NCBI RefSeq assembly: GCF_039530285.1 | Contig: NZ_BAAAOK010000022.1 | Location: forward strand, 1 to 64,000 | Length of the DNA stretch: 64,000 nt | Origin: Actinomadura_C alba | GTDB lineage: Bacteria > Actinomycetota > Actinomycetes > Streptosporangiales > Streptosporangiaceae | Direction: 5' to 3' | In this document: one piece after another, positions 52,664 through 60,422 of the stretch | Layout of the letters: each line of letters starts with the position of its first letter | How positions within the stretch are numbered: position 1 is the stretch's first letter | Notes under the pieces: generated by a model | What the model was told of the DNA's origin: nothing | Databases searched by the model: none | What the model saw: the letters and a program-made list of their open reading frames with translations, nothing else | Made by a program: the position numbers and the translations under genes

Positions 52664-53770
52664 TTGAAGAAGATGATCACCCTCGGACTCGCGATCGCGG
52701 TCCTGTCCGCTGCAACACCCGCTGTCGCCGAGGCAGAGACCGACGGCGGTGGCTGGAGCGCGCCGCGGTGCGGAAGCGTCACCGGCGACGGATCGGTGAC
52801 GTTCACGCGGAACGAGGGCAGGACGGTCGCGCCGACCAGCCAGGCGCTGCGCCCCGTCGTCTACACCACCGGGCTGGTGGCCCTCGATAAGCCCGGCGCA
52901 CTGCTCGCCCTGTCGAACAACGTGCTGTTGAGCTCGGGTGACGCGGGCTGTACCTGGACGCCGGTGAGCAAGGTGAGCGGCTGGTTCCTGGGGTTGGCCG
53001 CGGCCCGCGGCGGCCGGGCGTACGCCTGGGACCGCGACGGCAACCTCACGCTCGCCACCCCGGCCAGCGCCACCCCGCTCACCTCGCCGGCCGCCGACCT
53101 GGCCGGGCTCGGTACGGATCAGGGCGACGGCGACCACCTGCGGGTCTCCGGCGGCGACGGGCAGCTCTACGACTCGGGCGACGGAGGGCACAGCTGGAAG
53201 CCCATCGGGGTGCCCGGGGTACCCGCGGGGCCGCTGACCTACATCTATAAGGCGGCGTTCGATCCGTCCGACGTCGACCATGTGGTGCTGGGCGGGATGC
53301 AGACCGGTGCCCGTGTCACCTTCGACGGCGGACGCACGTGGATCGCGTCCACCGGGCTGGGGAAGGGTGACAACGTCAACGTGTTCAGCGTCGTGATCTC
53401 TCCGGCCGCGCCGAACGTCGTGTACGCGATGGGCCTGAACATGGCGGAGTCGAACGCGGGCGTGCCGTCCGAGGGCCGGCACATCTACAAGTCGGTCGAC
53501 GGCGGCCGTCACTTCACCCCGGTCGTGGACCATGGCAACGGGGTCACGCTCCCCAACGGGCCGGAGATGGCCGCCGACCCGACCGACCCCGGCGTCGTCT
53601 ACTTCGTGTTCGGAACCTCGTTCCAGGCGTACGGCACCGACATCTACCGGTACGACTCCAGCCAGAGAAAGGTCACCGTGGCCCACAACTCCTACGACAG
53701 GGTCACCGCGATCGCCTTCCACCCCACGATGCCTCGGTTGATGTACCTCGGGGCGGCAGAGGAGCGGTAG
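52664..53770 (+). CDS. Secreted BNR/Asp-box beta-propeller protein
   Basis: A 368-residue protein with a signal peptide (KKMITLGLAIAVLSAATPAVAEA) and several Asp-box turns (SSGDAGCTW, DSGDGGHSW, TFDGGRTW, KSVDGGRHF), as in sialidase-like and YCF48-like propellers. No sialidase Arg triad can be assigned. The TTG start follows CAGGAG at good spacing, while the ATG three codons later is too far. The sequence just past the stop looks like a propeller blade in another frame, so the C-terminus may be shortened. Function is unknown. Confidence 0.75.
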   Translation: MKKMITLGLAIAVLSAATPAVAEAETDGGGWSAPRCGSVTGDGSVTFTRNEGRTVAPTSQALRPVVYTTGLVALDKPGALLALSNNVLLSSGDAGCTWTPVSKVSGWFLGLAAARGGRAYAWDRDGNLTLATPASATPLTSPAADLAGLGTDQGDGDHLRVSGGDGQLYDSGDGGHSWKPIGVPGVPAGPLTYIYKAAFDPSDVDHVVLGGMQTGARVTFDGGRTWIASTGLGKGDNVNVFSVVISPAAPNVVYAMGLNMAESNAGVPSEGRHIYKSVDGGRHFTPVVDHGNGVTLPNGPEMAADPTDPGVVYFVFGTSFQAYGTDIYRYDSSQRKVTVAHNSYDRVTAIAFHPTMPRLMYLGAAEER

Positions 53771-53980
53771 CCACCCTCGAGCCCGCGCTGCGGACCAGGC
53801 GCCCGTGTGCTCGCTTTCGCGCCCGACGGCGACGCGATCGCCGTCGGGGGCGACGGCGTGGTCGAGGTGATCCGGATCCGGACCGGTGCCTCGCGGAACC
53901 CCGCGGTGAGCCGCATGCCCCCGCCCCGGACACGAGACCCGGATCGGCGACCGAGCGCGTACGCCTTGCGCGCACCGGCC

Positions 53981-54526
53981 TCAGGGCCGGCCGGTCGCGG
54001 AAACGGCCGTACCCGCCGACCCCTGGCCGCTGGACCGCAGGTCCAGCTCGTACACCTGCCCGACCAGGTCCACGCCGAAGCTGTGGTGCGGCTCCTCCTC
54101 GATGAGCGCGAATCCCCTGGAGAGGTAGATGGCGCGGGCGGCGGCGAGGGGATGGTTCGTCCAGAGCTTCATCCGCGCGTAACCGGCCGAGCGGGCGAAG
54201 CCGAGGCACTCGTCGACGAGAAGGCCGCCGATGCGGTGTCCCCGTGCCAGAGGGTCGACGAGCAGGATCCGCAACTGGGCGGTGCTCTCGTCGGCCGCCA
54301 CGCAGAACACGCACCCGACCCGGCGCCCGTCCATCTCCGCGATCCACGCCGCCTCTCGCGCCGGGTCGTGCCCGGCGGCGTAGTCGGCGACGATCCGAGC
54401 GACGAACGCCTCCATGCTCGTGTCCCAGCCGAACTCCGCGGCGTACACCTCCCCATGGGCCATCACCACCCAGCCGAGGTCGCCGGGCCGGCCCAACCGA
54501 CGGATTGTGATCTCGGGATCGTTCAC
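53981..54526 (-). CDS. GNAT N-acetyltransferase
   Basis: A 181-residue acetyltransferase with a core of LRILLVDPLARGHRIGGLLVDECLGFARSAGY, containing the acetyl-CoA loop, and AIYLSRGFALIEEEPHHSFG. It resembles the C-terminal acetyltransferase half often fused to MarR domains. GTG start with GGAGGAG. It is divergent from a TetR gene and shares its operator, so the TetR protein probably controls it. Confidence 0.87.
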   Translation of the reverse strand: MNDPEITIRRLGRPGDLGWVVMAHGEVYAAEFGWDTSMEAFVARIVADYAAGHDPAREAAWIAEMDGRRVGCVFCVAADESTAQLRILLVDPLARGHRIGGLLVDECLGFARSAGYARMKLWTNHPLAAARAIYLSRGFALIEEEPHHSFGVDLVGQVYELDLRSSGQGSAGTAVSATGRP

Positions 54527-54557
54527 TCTCGCTCCTCCCGCCTTGCCGTGCGGAGTT

Positions 54558-54577
54558 ACTGAAACACTCGTTTCAGT
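54558..54577. promoter_or_regulatory. TetR operator between GNAT and TetR genes
   Basis: Perfect arms ACTGAAAC and GTTTCAGT around a 4-nt centre, 14 bp before the TetR start and 31 bp before the GNAT start. Size and place are typical for TetR-family operators. Confidence 0.75.
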
Positions 54578-54591
54578 GGCAGAGTAGCGCT

Positions 54592-55164
54592 GTGAGCGAA
54601 TCAGCGCGAGCCCCTTCGGCGCGCCAGGAGGAGTTGCTGGAGCGGGCCTACCGCTACGTCGTCGAGCATGGCCTCGGGGACCTGTCGCTGCGGCCCCTCG
54701 CGGCCGCGATCGGCTCCAGCCCGCGCGTCCTGCTGTTCCTTTTCGGTAGCAAGGACGGCCTGGTCCGCGCTCTGCTCAGCCGGGCCCGCGCCGACGAGTT
54801 CGCCTTTCTGGACCGCTCGCTGCACGAGAGCGCGGGAGGCGACCTCGCGTCCGTGGTGCGCGCCACCTGGGAATGGCTCGTCGCCGAACCGCACCGGCCG
54901 TTGCTCACTCTGTGGCTGGAGGCGTACGCGCGTTCGCTTACGCAGCCGGACGGCTCGTCGGCGGGTTTTGCCCGGCAGACCGTCGACGACTGGCTCGCGC
55001 TTCTCGCCAGAGCCCAGCCCCCCGCGTGGCGGGACAGCGATGAGGGCGCCGCCGAAAGGACCCTGGCCCTTTCGGTCCTGCGAGGAGCGCTGCTCGATCT
55101 GCTCGCGACCGGCGACGTCGAGCGCACGACCGCAGCCGTGGAGCGGCATCTTCGCCGGCCGTAG
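54592..55164 (+). CDS. TetR-family regulator
   Basis: A 190-residue regulator: HTH at about 12-55 (ERAYRYVVEHGLGDLSLRPLAAAIGSSPRVLLFLFGSKDGL) and a helical ligand domain. GTG start. It probably represses itself and the divergent GNAT gene through the perfect palindrome between them. Confidence 0.9.
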   Translation: MSESARAPSARQEELLERAYRYVVEHGLGDLSLRPLAAAIGSSPRVLLFLFGSKDGLVRALLSRARADEFAFLDRSLHESAGGDLASVVRATWEWLVAEPHRPLLTLWLEAYARSLTQPDGSSAGFARQTVDDWLALLARAQPPAWRDSDEGAAERTLALSVLRGALLDLLATGDVERTTAAVERHLRRP

Positions 55165-55300
55165 ATCTGAGCTCGGTGGTCGCCCGATCGTGCCAGGCCG
55201 GCCGATGTTCCAGGAACCGTCGCGTCCGTGTGGATCGTTGTGCGGGCAGCAAATGCGGGCGGCGCGACCTCCCCGGACATCTCCCAGACAGGCGGTGCGG

Positions 55301-56611
55301 ATGAGCGAACTGGTTCCCGGGGGCAACCAGATCCTGCCGGGCGGCACTCTCTCGATCGAGGTGCCGGGGCCGTACGATCTCTCGGTGCTGATCACGGGCG
55401 ATCACGGGAAGGTCGACGGCGACGGTGACTTCGTCTTCTACAACCAGCCGTCGGCTCCGGGCACGCGCCTGCGGGCCGGCACCATCGTCGTGGACCGGCC
55501 ACGGCTGCGGGCGGGGGCGAGCCGGCTCACCGTGGTCGTCAGCCCGGCCGACCCGGGCGCACGACTCGGGCGCCTTCCCCCGCCCACGATGCGGATCACC
55601 GGCGCGGGCGGGTCGCTGCTCGCTCGGTTCACCCCTCCGCAACCCGAACACGAGACCGTTCTGCTGCTGGCGGAGATCTACCGCCGTGGCGCCGAGTGGA
55701 AGGTGCGCGCGCTCGGCCAGGGGTACGCGGACGGGCTGGCGGGAGTGGCCCGCGACTTCGGCGTCGATGTGTCCGACGACGGTGCGACGCCCCCCGCCGT
55801 GCCTCCGCCCCGTCCTGCCGCTGATCACCTGCACGTTTCCACCGCCGGGATCGTCAACTCGCAACGGGCCAGGGCCGGAGTTCCGCCCATGACGCCGGAC
55901 ACGCGGCTCGCGGCGGCGGCCCAGGCCCATGTCACGACCATGGTTCGGCAAGGCGTGCTCACCGCTGAGGGGCCCGATGGGCGGTCCATCTTCCAGGAGG
56001 TCACCCTCCGTGGGTACACCTATCTGTCCATAGCCGAGAACCTCATGTCCGGCCCGCGAACCCCGGCGGAGTTCGTGGAGTACTGCGTCAACGACGAGCA
56101 GGCTCGCCGTCCGCTACTCGACGCGGCATTCTCCGATTTCGGGATCGCCCACGCGGCCGGCGCCCACCCCGGGGACGTCTACTGGACCGCGCTGTGGGCC
56201 CGGCCGTTCACGGCACAGGGCCTGGCACGGACCGCCTCCGAGGTCATCTCGCTCACCAACGCCGAACGGGCCGAGGCCCGGCTCCGGCCACTGGCGGCCG
56301 ATCCGCGCCTGGCCTCGGCCGCGCAGGCGCACAGCGCGGACATGGTCGCCCGTGGCTTCTACTCCCACACATCGCCGGAAGGGGGCGAGCCCTGGGACCG
56401 AGCGGCGGCCGCCGGATGTACGCATCGCGGGATCGGCGAGAACATCGCCTGCGGCCAGCGCTCCCCGGCCGAGGTCGTACAAGGCTGGATGAACAGCCCC
56501 GGGCACCGTGCCAACATCCTCAAGCCGGACTTCACCCACATCGGCATCGGCTTCGTCGGCGGCGGCCGGCGGGCGACCTATTGGACCCAGCTCTTCGGAA
56601 TGTCCGCGTAG
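55301..56611 (+). CDS. TerD - CAP - CAP fusion protein
   Basis: A 436-residue protein with three parts. Residues 1-160 are a TerD (tellurite/stress) domain (SELVPGGNQILPGGTLSIEV, LLLAEIYRRGAEWKVRALGQGYADGLAGVARDFG); the paired Asp residues that bind Ca in TerD are only partly kept (GDHGKVDGDGDFVFYNQ). After a Pro-rich linker, about 185-300 is a degenerate CAP/SCP-like domain (TRLAAAAQAHVTTMVRQGVL), and about 308-436 a full CAP domain with His344, His356 (FYSHTSPEG), Glu380 (IGENIA) and His402 (GHRANIL). CAP domains are usually secreted, yet there is no signal peptide. ATG at 55301; the longer frame upstream is out-of-frame TetR sequence. Confidence 0.82.
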   Translation: MSELVPGGNQILPGGTLSIEVPGPYDLSVLITGDHGKVDGDGDFVFYNQPSAPGTRLRAGTIVVDRPRLRAGASRLTVVVSPADPGARLGRLPPPTMRITGAGGSLLARFTPPQPEHETVLLLAEIYRRGAEWKVRALGQGYADGLAGVARDFGVDVSDDGATPPAVPPPRPAADHLHVSTAGIVNSQRARAGVPPMTPDTRLAAAAQAHVTTMVRQGVLTAEGPDGRSIFQEVTLRGYTYLSIAENLMSGPRTPAEFVEYCVNDEQARRPLLDAAFSDFGIAHAAGAHPGDVYWTALWARPFTAQGLARTASEVISLTNAERAEARLRPLAADPRLASAAQAHSADMVARGFYSHTSPEGGEPWDRAAAAGCTHRGIGENIACGQRSPAEVVQGWMNSPGHRANILKPDFTHIGIGFVGGGRRATYWTQLFGMSA

Positions 56612-56674
56612 CCCCGACCGTGTCGCCGGGTGGCACGGCGTGACACTGGAGCATCCGCTTCTAAGCTCCCTTGC

Positions 56675-57295
56675 ATGGCAAAGTACTTCGACGTGCATCC
56701 GGACAACCCTCAGCCTCGGGCACTGCGTCAAGTGGTCGACCTGCTCCGTGCGGACGGACTGATCGTGTACCCGACGGACTCGTGCTTCGCGTTCGGGTGC
56801 CGGCTGGGGAACAAGGAGGGCATCGACCGGATCAGGGAGATCCGCCGCCTCGACAGCGGGCACCACTTCACCTTGGTGTGCCGGGACTTCGCCCAGCTCG
56901 GCCAGTTCGTTCAGGTCGGTAACTCGCTGTTCCGCTCCATCAAGGCGGCGACTCCCGGCAGTTACACGTTCATCCTGCCCGCGACGAAGGAGGTGCCGCG
57001 CCGGTTGCTGCACCCCAGGAAGAAGACCGTCGGCGTCCGGATCCCCGATCACGTCGTCGCGCAGGCGTTGCTCAGCGAACTGGGCGAGCCGCTGCTGTCG
57101 AGCACCCTGCTCCTGCCCGACGAGACCGAACCCCTGACACAAGGCTGGGAGATCAAGGAAAGACTCGACCACGTGGTGGACGCTGTGATCGACTCCGGCG
57201 AGTGCGGTGCGGTGCCGACGACGGTCGTCGACTTTTCGCAGGGCGAGCCCGAGATCCTCCGCAGCGGTGCCGGGGACCCGTCTCGCTTCGAGTAG
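56675..57295 (+). CDS. YciO/Sua5-family protein (threonylcarbamoyl-AMP synthase-like)
   Basis: A 206-residue YrdC-fold protein (KYFDVHPDNPQPRALRQVV, GLIVYPTDSCFAFGC, RIREIRRLDSGHHFTLVCRD, SYTFILPATKEVPRRLLHPRKKTVGVRIPDH). The end and motif set match YciO, the shorter paralogue of Sua5/YrdC that binds RNA and ATP but whose role is less clear than tRNA t6A synthesis. It has no clear ribosome site, so the message may be leaderless. It is a single gene followed by a terminator. Confidence 0.87.
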   Translation: MAKYFDVHPDNPQPRALRQVVDLLRADGLIVYPTDSCFAFGCRLGNKEGIDRIREIRRLDSGHHFTLVCRDFAQLGQFVQVGNSLFRSIKAATPGSYTFILPATKEVPRRLLHPRKKTVGVRIPDHVVAQALLSELGEPLLSSTLLLPDETEPLTQGWEIKERLDHVVDAVIDSGECGAVPTTVVDFSQGEPEILRSGAGDPSRFE

Positions 57296-57306
57296 GACCG
57301 ACGGCC

Positions 57307-57340
57307 GTACGGGGCGGTCGTGGGTTGCGACCGCCCGTAC
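57307..57340 (+). terminator. Terminator of the YciO-like gene
   Basis: A 13-bp stem with one bulged G (GTACGGGGCGGTCG / CGACCGCCCGTAC) and a 7-nt loop, 12 bp after the stop. Confidence 0.6.
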
Positions 57341-57463
57341 GCGGGCGAGATGAGGCGTCCGGGAAGAGCATGCCGTCTGCAGCCCGGACCAGCGGTCCGC
57401 CGGGTGAGCCGCTTCGCGTCCTTAGCCCGGACGTTGTCCCCGGACGCCCGAACCGGCTCTTGA

Positions 57464-57990
57464 TCAGGCGCCGGACTCTTCCGCGTACTGGCGGCACTCG
57501 CCGGTGAAGACGGCGGCGAGCTCGGCATCGATGACCGACGCCGTGAGCTCGGCCGCGGGCACCCCGTTGACACCGGCGGGGTCGCGGTAGACCTGCATCG
57601 CGAGCCCCTCCGTCACGGCGGCGAGGCGGACGGCGGCGGGCCACGGGTCCAGGTCCGCCGCGACCTCCCCGCACTCCTTGCCGTTGTGGACGGCCTGGGC
57701 GATGTCTTGGCGCAGTCCCCGGGCGGTCTCGATGTCGACCTCGGCGAGCGCGGGCGCGTCCAGGGCGCGTCCGGCGAACGCCCTGGCCACCCGGAACTCG
57801 GTACGGCGGGTCTCGTCCAGGGGGATGAGCTCGGCCATCGCCTCGGCCATGACCCGCGAGATGGGTCGCCGGTGCTCGATCCCGGCCCGTATCCGCTCGT
57901 CGATCCTGCTCCGGATATGCGTGCTGACCCGGTTGAAAGCATGCAGGAGCATCTCGTCCTTGGTGCGGAAGTAGTGCTGCACCTCCGATC
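57464..57990 (-). pseudogene. TetR-family regulator lacking its DNA-binding domain
   Basis: From VQHYFRTKDEMLLHAFNRV onward this is a normal TetR protein (helix after the HTH, then RVMAEAMAELIPLD, RLAAVTEGLAMQV) to the stop at 57464. VQHYF normally follows directly on the recognition helix, so the whole HTH is missing. Upstream the frame stays open but reads the opposite strand of the serine hydrolase remnant. The break is at about 57980-57995. Confidence 0.75.
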
Positions 57991-58657
57991 CGGGAGGACC
58001 GCCGGCGGCGGCATCGTCCTCACCCCCGATTCGGTACGGCTCATGCGCGAAGAGGGCAGGCTCCGGCCCACCGGCACTGGAACGGGATACGGGCTGGGCT
58101 GGCGGGTCGGCGGCCTGGACGCGCCGCTCGACGACGCCATCTGGCACACGGGGGCGACCCCCGGCTACTCGGCAATGCTCTTCCTGCTGCCGGAGCGGAA
58201 CATCGCCATCGTCCTCCAGCAGAACCTGCACGGGATCCTCCACGACGCGGCGGTCATGGAGGTCGGCTTCGGCGCCGCCAGGCTGCTCGCGGGCGGCGGG
58301 CCGCCGGTCGGTGGCGCGTCCGCGTCCGGCTATCACGTGACCGTCTGGAGCGTCACCGCCCTCGCCATGGCGCTGATTCTGGCGGCCGGACGCTCGGCGC
58401 TCCTGCTCCGGCGCCCGGCCGTACCCGCCTCCCTGCCGCGCCGTGTCACCGTGACGGCTGCCTGGACCCTGGCGGGCTCGTTGCCCTGGATCGCCTTGGC
58501 GCGGCTCGTCGGCCGGATGGGCACGCACCGCCTGGCGACCTGGGTGCCCGACACTTTCATCGCCATGTGCGTCGCGGCGACCGCCGGCGCCGCCGTCGTC
58601 GCCCTCCGTCTCACGATCGCCCTCCGCACCACCCGTTCGCGCCGGCGCTCCGAGTGA
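57990..58657 (+). pseudogene. 3' part of a serine beta-lactamase-like hydrolase with membrane segments
   Basis: From GGGIVLTPDSVRLMREEG through GTGYGLGWRV, IWHTGATPGYSAMLFLLPE and RNIAIVLQQN this is the C-terminal third of a class C beta-lactamase/esterase-type protein (the KTG-like motif is HTG), followed by about three membrane segments to the stop at 58657. The catalytic Ser-x-x-Lys and Tyr-x-Asn parts are missing. It begins exactly where the divergent TetR gene is cut. Confidence 0.75.
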
Positions 58658-58755
58658 AGACGTGTGGATCGCCGCCCCGCAGCTTGCCATGGCCCTTGGA
58701 AATATCTTGCCTTGCCGTGCCTGAGCCGGGAGGCCGCTGCGGGTATCGGGTGCTC

Positions 58756-59004
58756 ATGGGCAAGGAGCATCCGATCGATGAGGACGCGTCGGCAGGTATC
58801 GGGCCGGCCGCCGACCACCGCGACGCCGGCGAGGACGGGACCGGCGAACAGGAGGCGGGAGGCGCCCCGGTCGGTCTCCGACCAGGCGAGCCCGGCCCGT
58901 CGGCGAGCGACGAGTTCGTGGAGCTGAGTCCGTGGGCGAGCGCGTTCGCCAGTCTGGTCGGGGTGCCCATCTGGGTGCCGACCGAAGGCCGGCCGGATCG
59001 GTAG
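58756..59004 (+). CDS. Possible small acidic hypothetical protein
   Basis: An 82-residue frame, Asp/Glu-rich in its first half (GKEHPIDEDASAG, DAGEDGTGEQEAG) and ending in a hydrophobic patch (SAFASLVGVPIWVPTEG). There is no family match and the ribosome site is weak. The 370-bp stretch around it has no other candidate. Confidence 0.3.
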   Translation: MGKEHPIDEDASAGIGPAADHRDAGEDGTGEQEAGGAPVGLRPGEPGPSASDEFVELSPWASAFASLVGVPIWVPTEGRPDR

Positions 59005-59027
59005 TCCGACTCGTGGGGTGCTCCGCG

Positions 59028-60257
59028 TCATCCGGCGGGTACCCCGGCGGCGGCTCGGCGGTGGGTACGCATGCGAAGCAACACGATGGCGATGAGCGAG
59101 GCCGCCAAGGAGGCGGCGAGCACCGCGGTGGAGGCGGCCTCCGCCGCGGCCGGGTCGCCGGCGGTGGCCAGGCGGCTGATCAGCAGGCTGACGGTGTAGC
59201 CGACGCCGCCGAGAACGGCGATGGGCAGCACGTCGGCCCAGACGACGCCCTCGGGCAGCGTGGCCAAGCGCAGGCGTACGGCCAGCCACGCACCCCCGAA
59301 GACCCCGAGAACCTTCCCGGCCAGCAGGCCGGCGAAGACGCCCTGGGCGACCGCGTCACCAACGGACTCGCCGATCGCGTTGAGCGGAACACCGGCAGCG
59401 GCCAAGGCGAACAGCGGCACGATGACACCGGCCGAGATCGGGTGGAGCCGGTGTTCCAGCCGCTCGGCAGGGGACTCCTTCTCGCCCCGCGCAGCCCTGA
59501 CCGGAGTGAGCAGGCCGAGCACGATCCCCGCGACGGTGGCGTGCACACCGCTCGCGTGAATGCACACCCAAGCCGCCACCACCAAAGGGATGATCAGCCA
59601 CGGCGAACCGAGGCGGTGTCGTTGCGCCAGTCCATGGATGCCGCACAGCGCCAGCCCCGCGGCCAGCCACCACAGGTTCAGCCCGTGGGTGAAGAGGACG
59701 GCGATGAGCGCGATCGCGCCGAGGTCGTCGATGACGGCCATCGACAACAGCATCACCCGAACGCCGCTGGGCAACGCCGAACCGGCCAGCGCCAACACGC
59801 CGAGCGCGAACGCGATGTCGGTCGCCACCGGAATCGCCCACGCGCCGCCCTCGGCCGCCTGCCCACGTGAGACGGCCAGGGCCACGAGAACGGGCGCCAC
59901 CATCCCGCCTCCCGCGGCGAACAGCGGCAGCGCGGCGGCCCGCCACCCTGCCAGCTCACCGACCGTCAGCTCCCGCTTGACCTCGACGCCGGCGACGAAG
60001 AAGAACACCGCCAGCAGGCCATCGGACACCCATGCGGCGACGGGCAGGCGCAGGTGCAGCCGGTCAGGCCCGAGCTCGGCACCCCACAGCTGCTCGTACG
60101 CCCCGGGTGCCAGATTCGCCCACGCCAGGGCCGCCGCGGTCGCCATGAGCAGCAACCGCCCGCCGGTGGTCTCCTGGCGCAGGAAGTCCGCCAGTGCGCC
60201 TGTCGGCCTGGTCTCCACGCGCCGACGGCGCGGCGATATGAACGAGGGAACACGCAC
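59028..60257 (-). CDS. nhaA: Na+/H+ antiporter NhaA
   Basis: A 409-residue membrane antiporter that exports Na+ in exchange for H+. About 11-12 hydrophobic segments; the functional Asp residues are in PVATDIAFALG and VIDDLGAIALIA (equivalents of Asp133, Asp163 and Asp164 in E. coli). The GTG at 60257, behind AGGAG, was preferred; an ATG at 60290 would add eleven residues. It stands alone, with no NhaR-like regulator nearby. Confidence 0.9.
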   Translation of the reverse strand: MRVPSFISPRRRRVETRPTGALADFLRQETTGGRLLLMATAAALAWANLAPGAYEQLWGAELGPDRLHLRLPVAAWVSDGLLAVFFFVAGVEVKRELTVGELAGWRAAALPLFAAGGGMVAPVLVALAVSRGQAAEGGAWAIPVATDIAFALGVLALAGSALPSGVRVMLLSMAVIDDLGAIALIAVLFTHGLNLWWLAAGLALCGIHGLAQRHRLGSPWLIIPLVVAAWVCIHASGVHATVAGIVLGLLTPVRAARGEKESPAERLEHRLHPISAGVIVPLFALAAAGVPLNAIGESVGDAVAQGVFAGLLAGKVLGVFGGAWLAVRLRLATLPEGVVWADVLPIAVLGGVGYTVSLLISRLATAGDPAAAEAASTAVLAASLAASLIAIVLLRMRTHRRAAAGVPAG

Positions 60258-60375
60258 AGGGAACTCCTGATCCAGCAGACGACGAAGCATCTGCCGACCA
60301 GACTTCCCGGCGCACCGCTTCAACCCTATCCATGCCGAACAGGCGAGCGGCGCACCTGTCAGGTAGCGAGATCGA

Positions 60376-60416
60376 CGTGCTCGCCGCCGCTCTTTCGGTG
60401 AGCGGCGGCGAGCACG
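60376..60416 (-). terminator. Strong terminator of the S15 peptidase gene
   Basis: A perfect 17-bp GC stem with a 7-nt loop (TTTCGGT), ending 6 bp from the S15 stop codon at 60423. It also lies behind the NhaA promoter region. Confidence 0.75.
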
Positions 60417-60422
60417 CGTAGG

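Noticed and set aside
54668..55300. Extension of the TerD-CAP frame 211 codons upstream
   Set aside because: It reads the TetR gene out of frame; the TerD domain begins at the ATG at 55301.
57686..58657. Long frame read as one 323-residue protein, and its 408-residue counterpart on the other strand
   Set aside because: Only the part beyond about 57990 (plus) or below it (minus) looks like protein; the rest is antisense to the other remnant.
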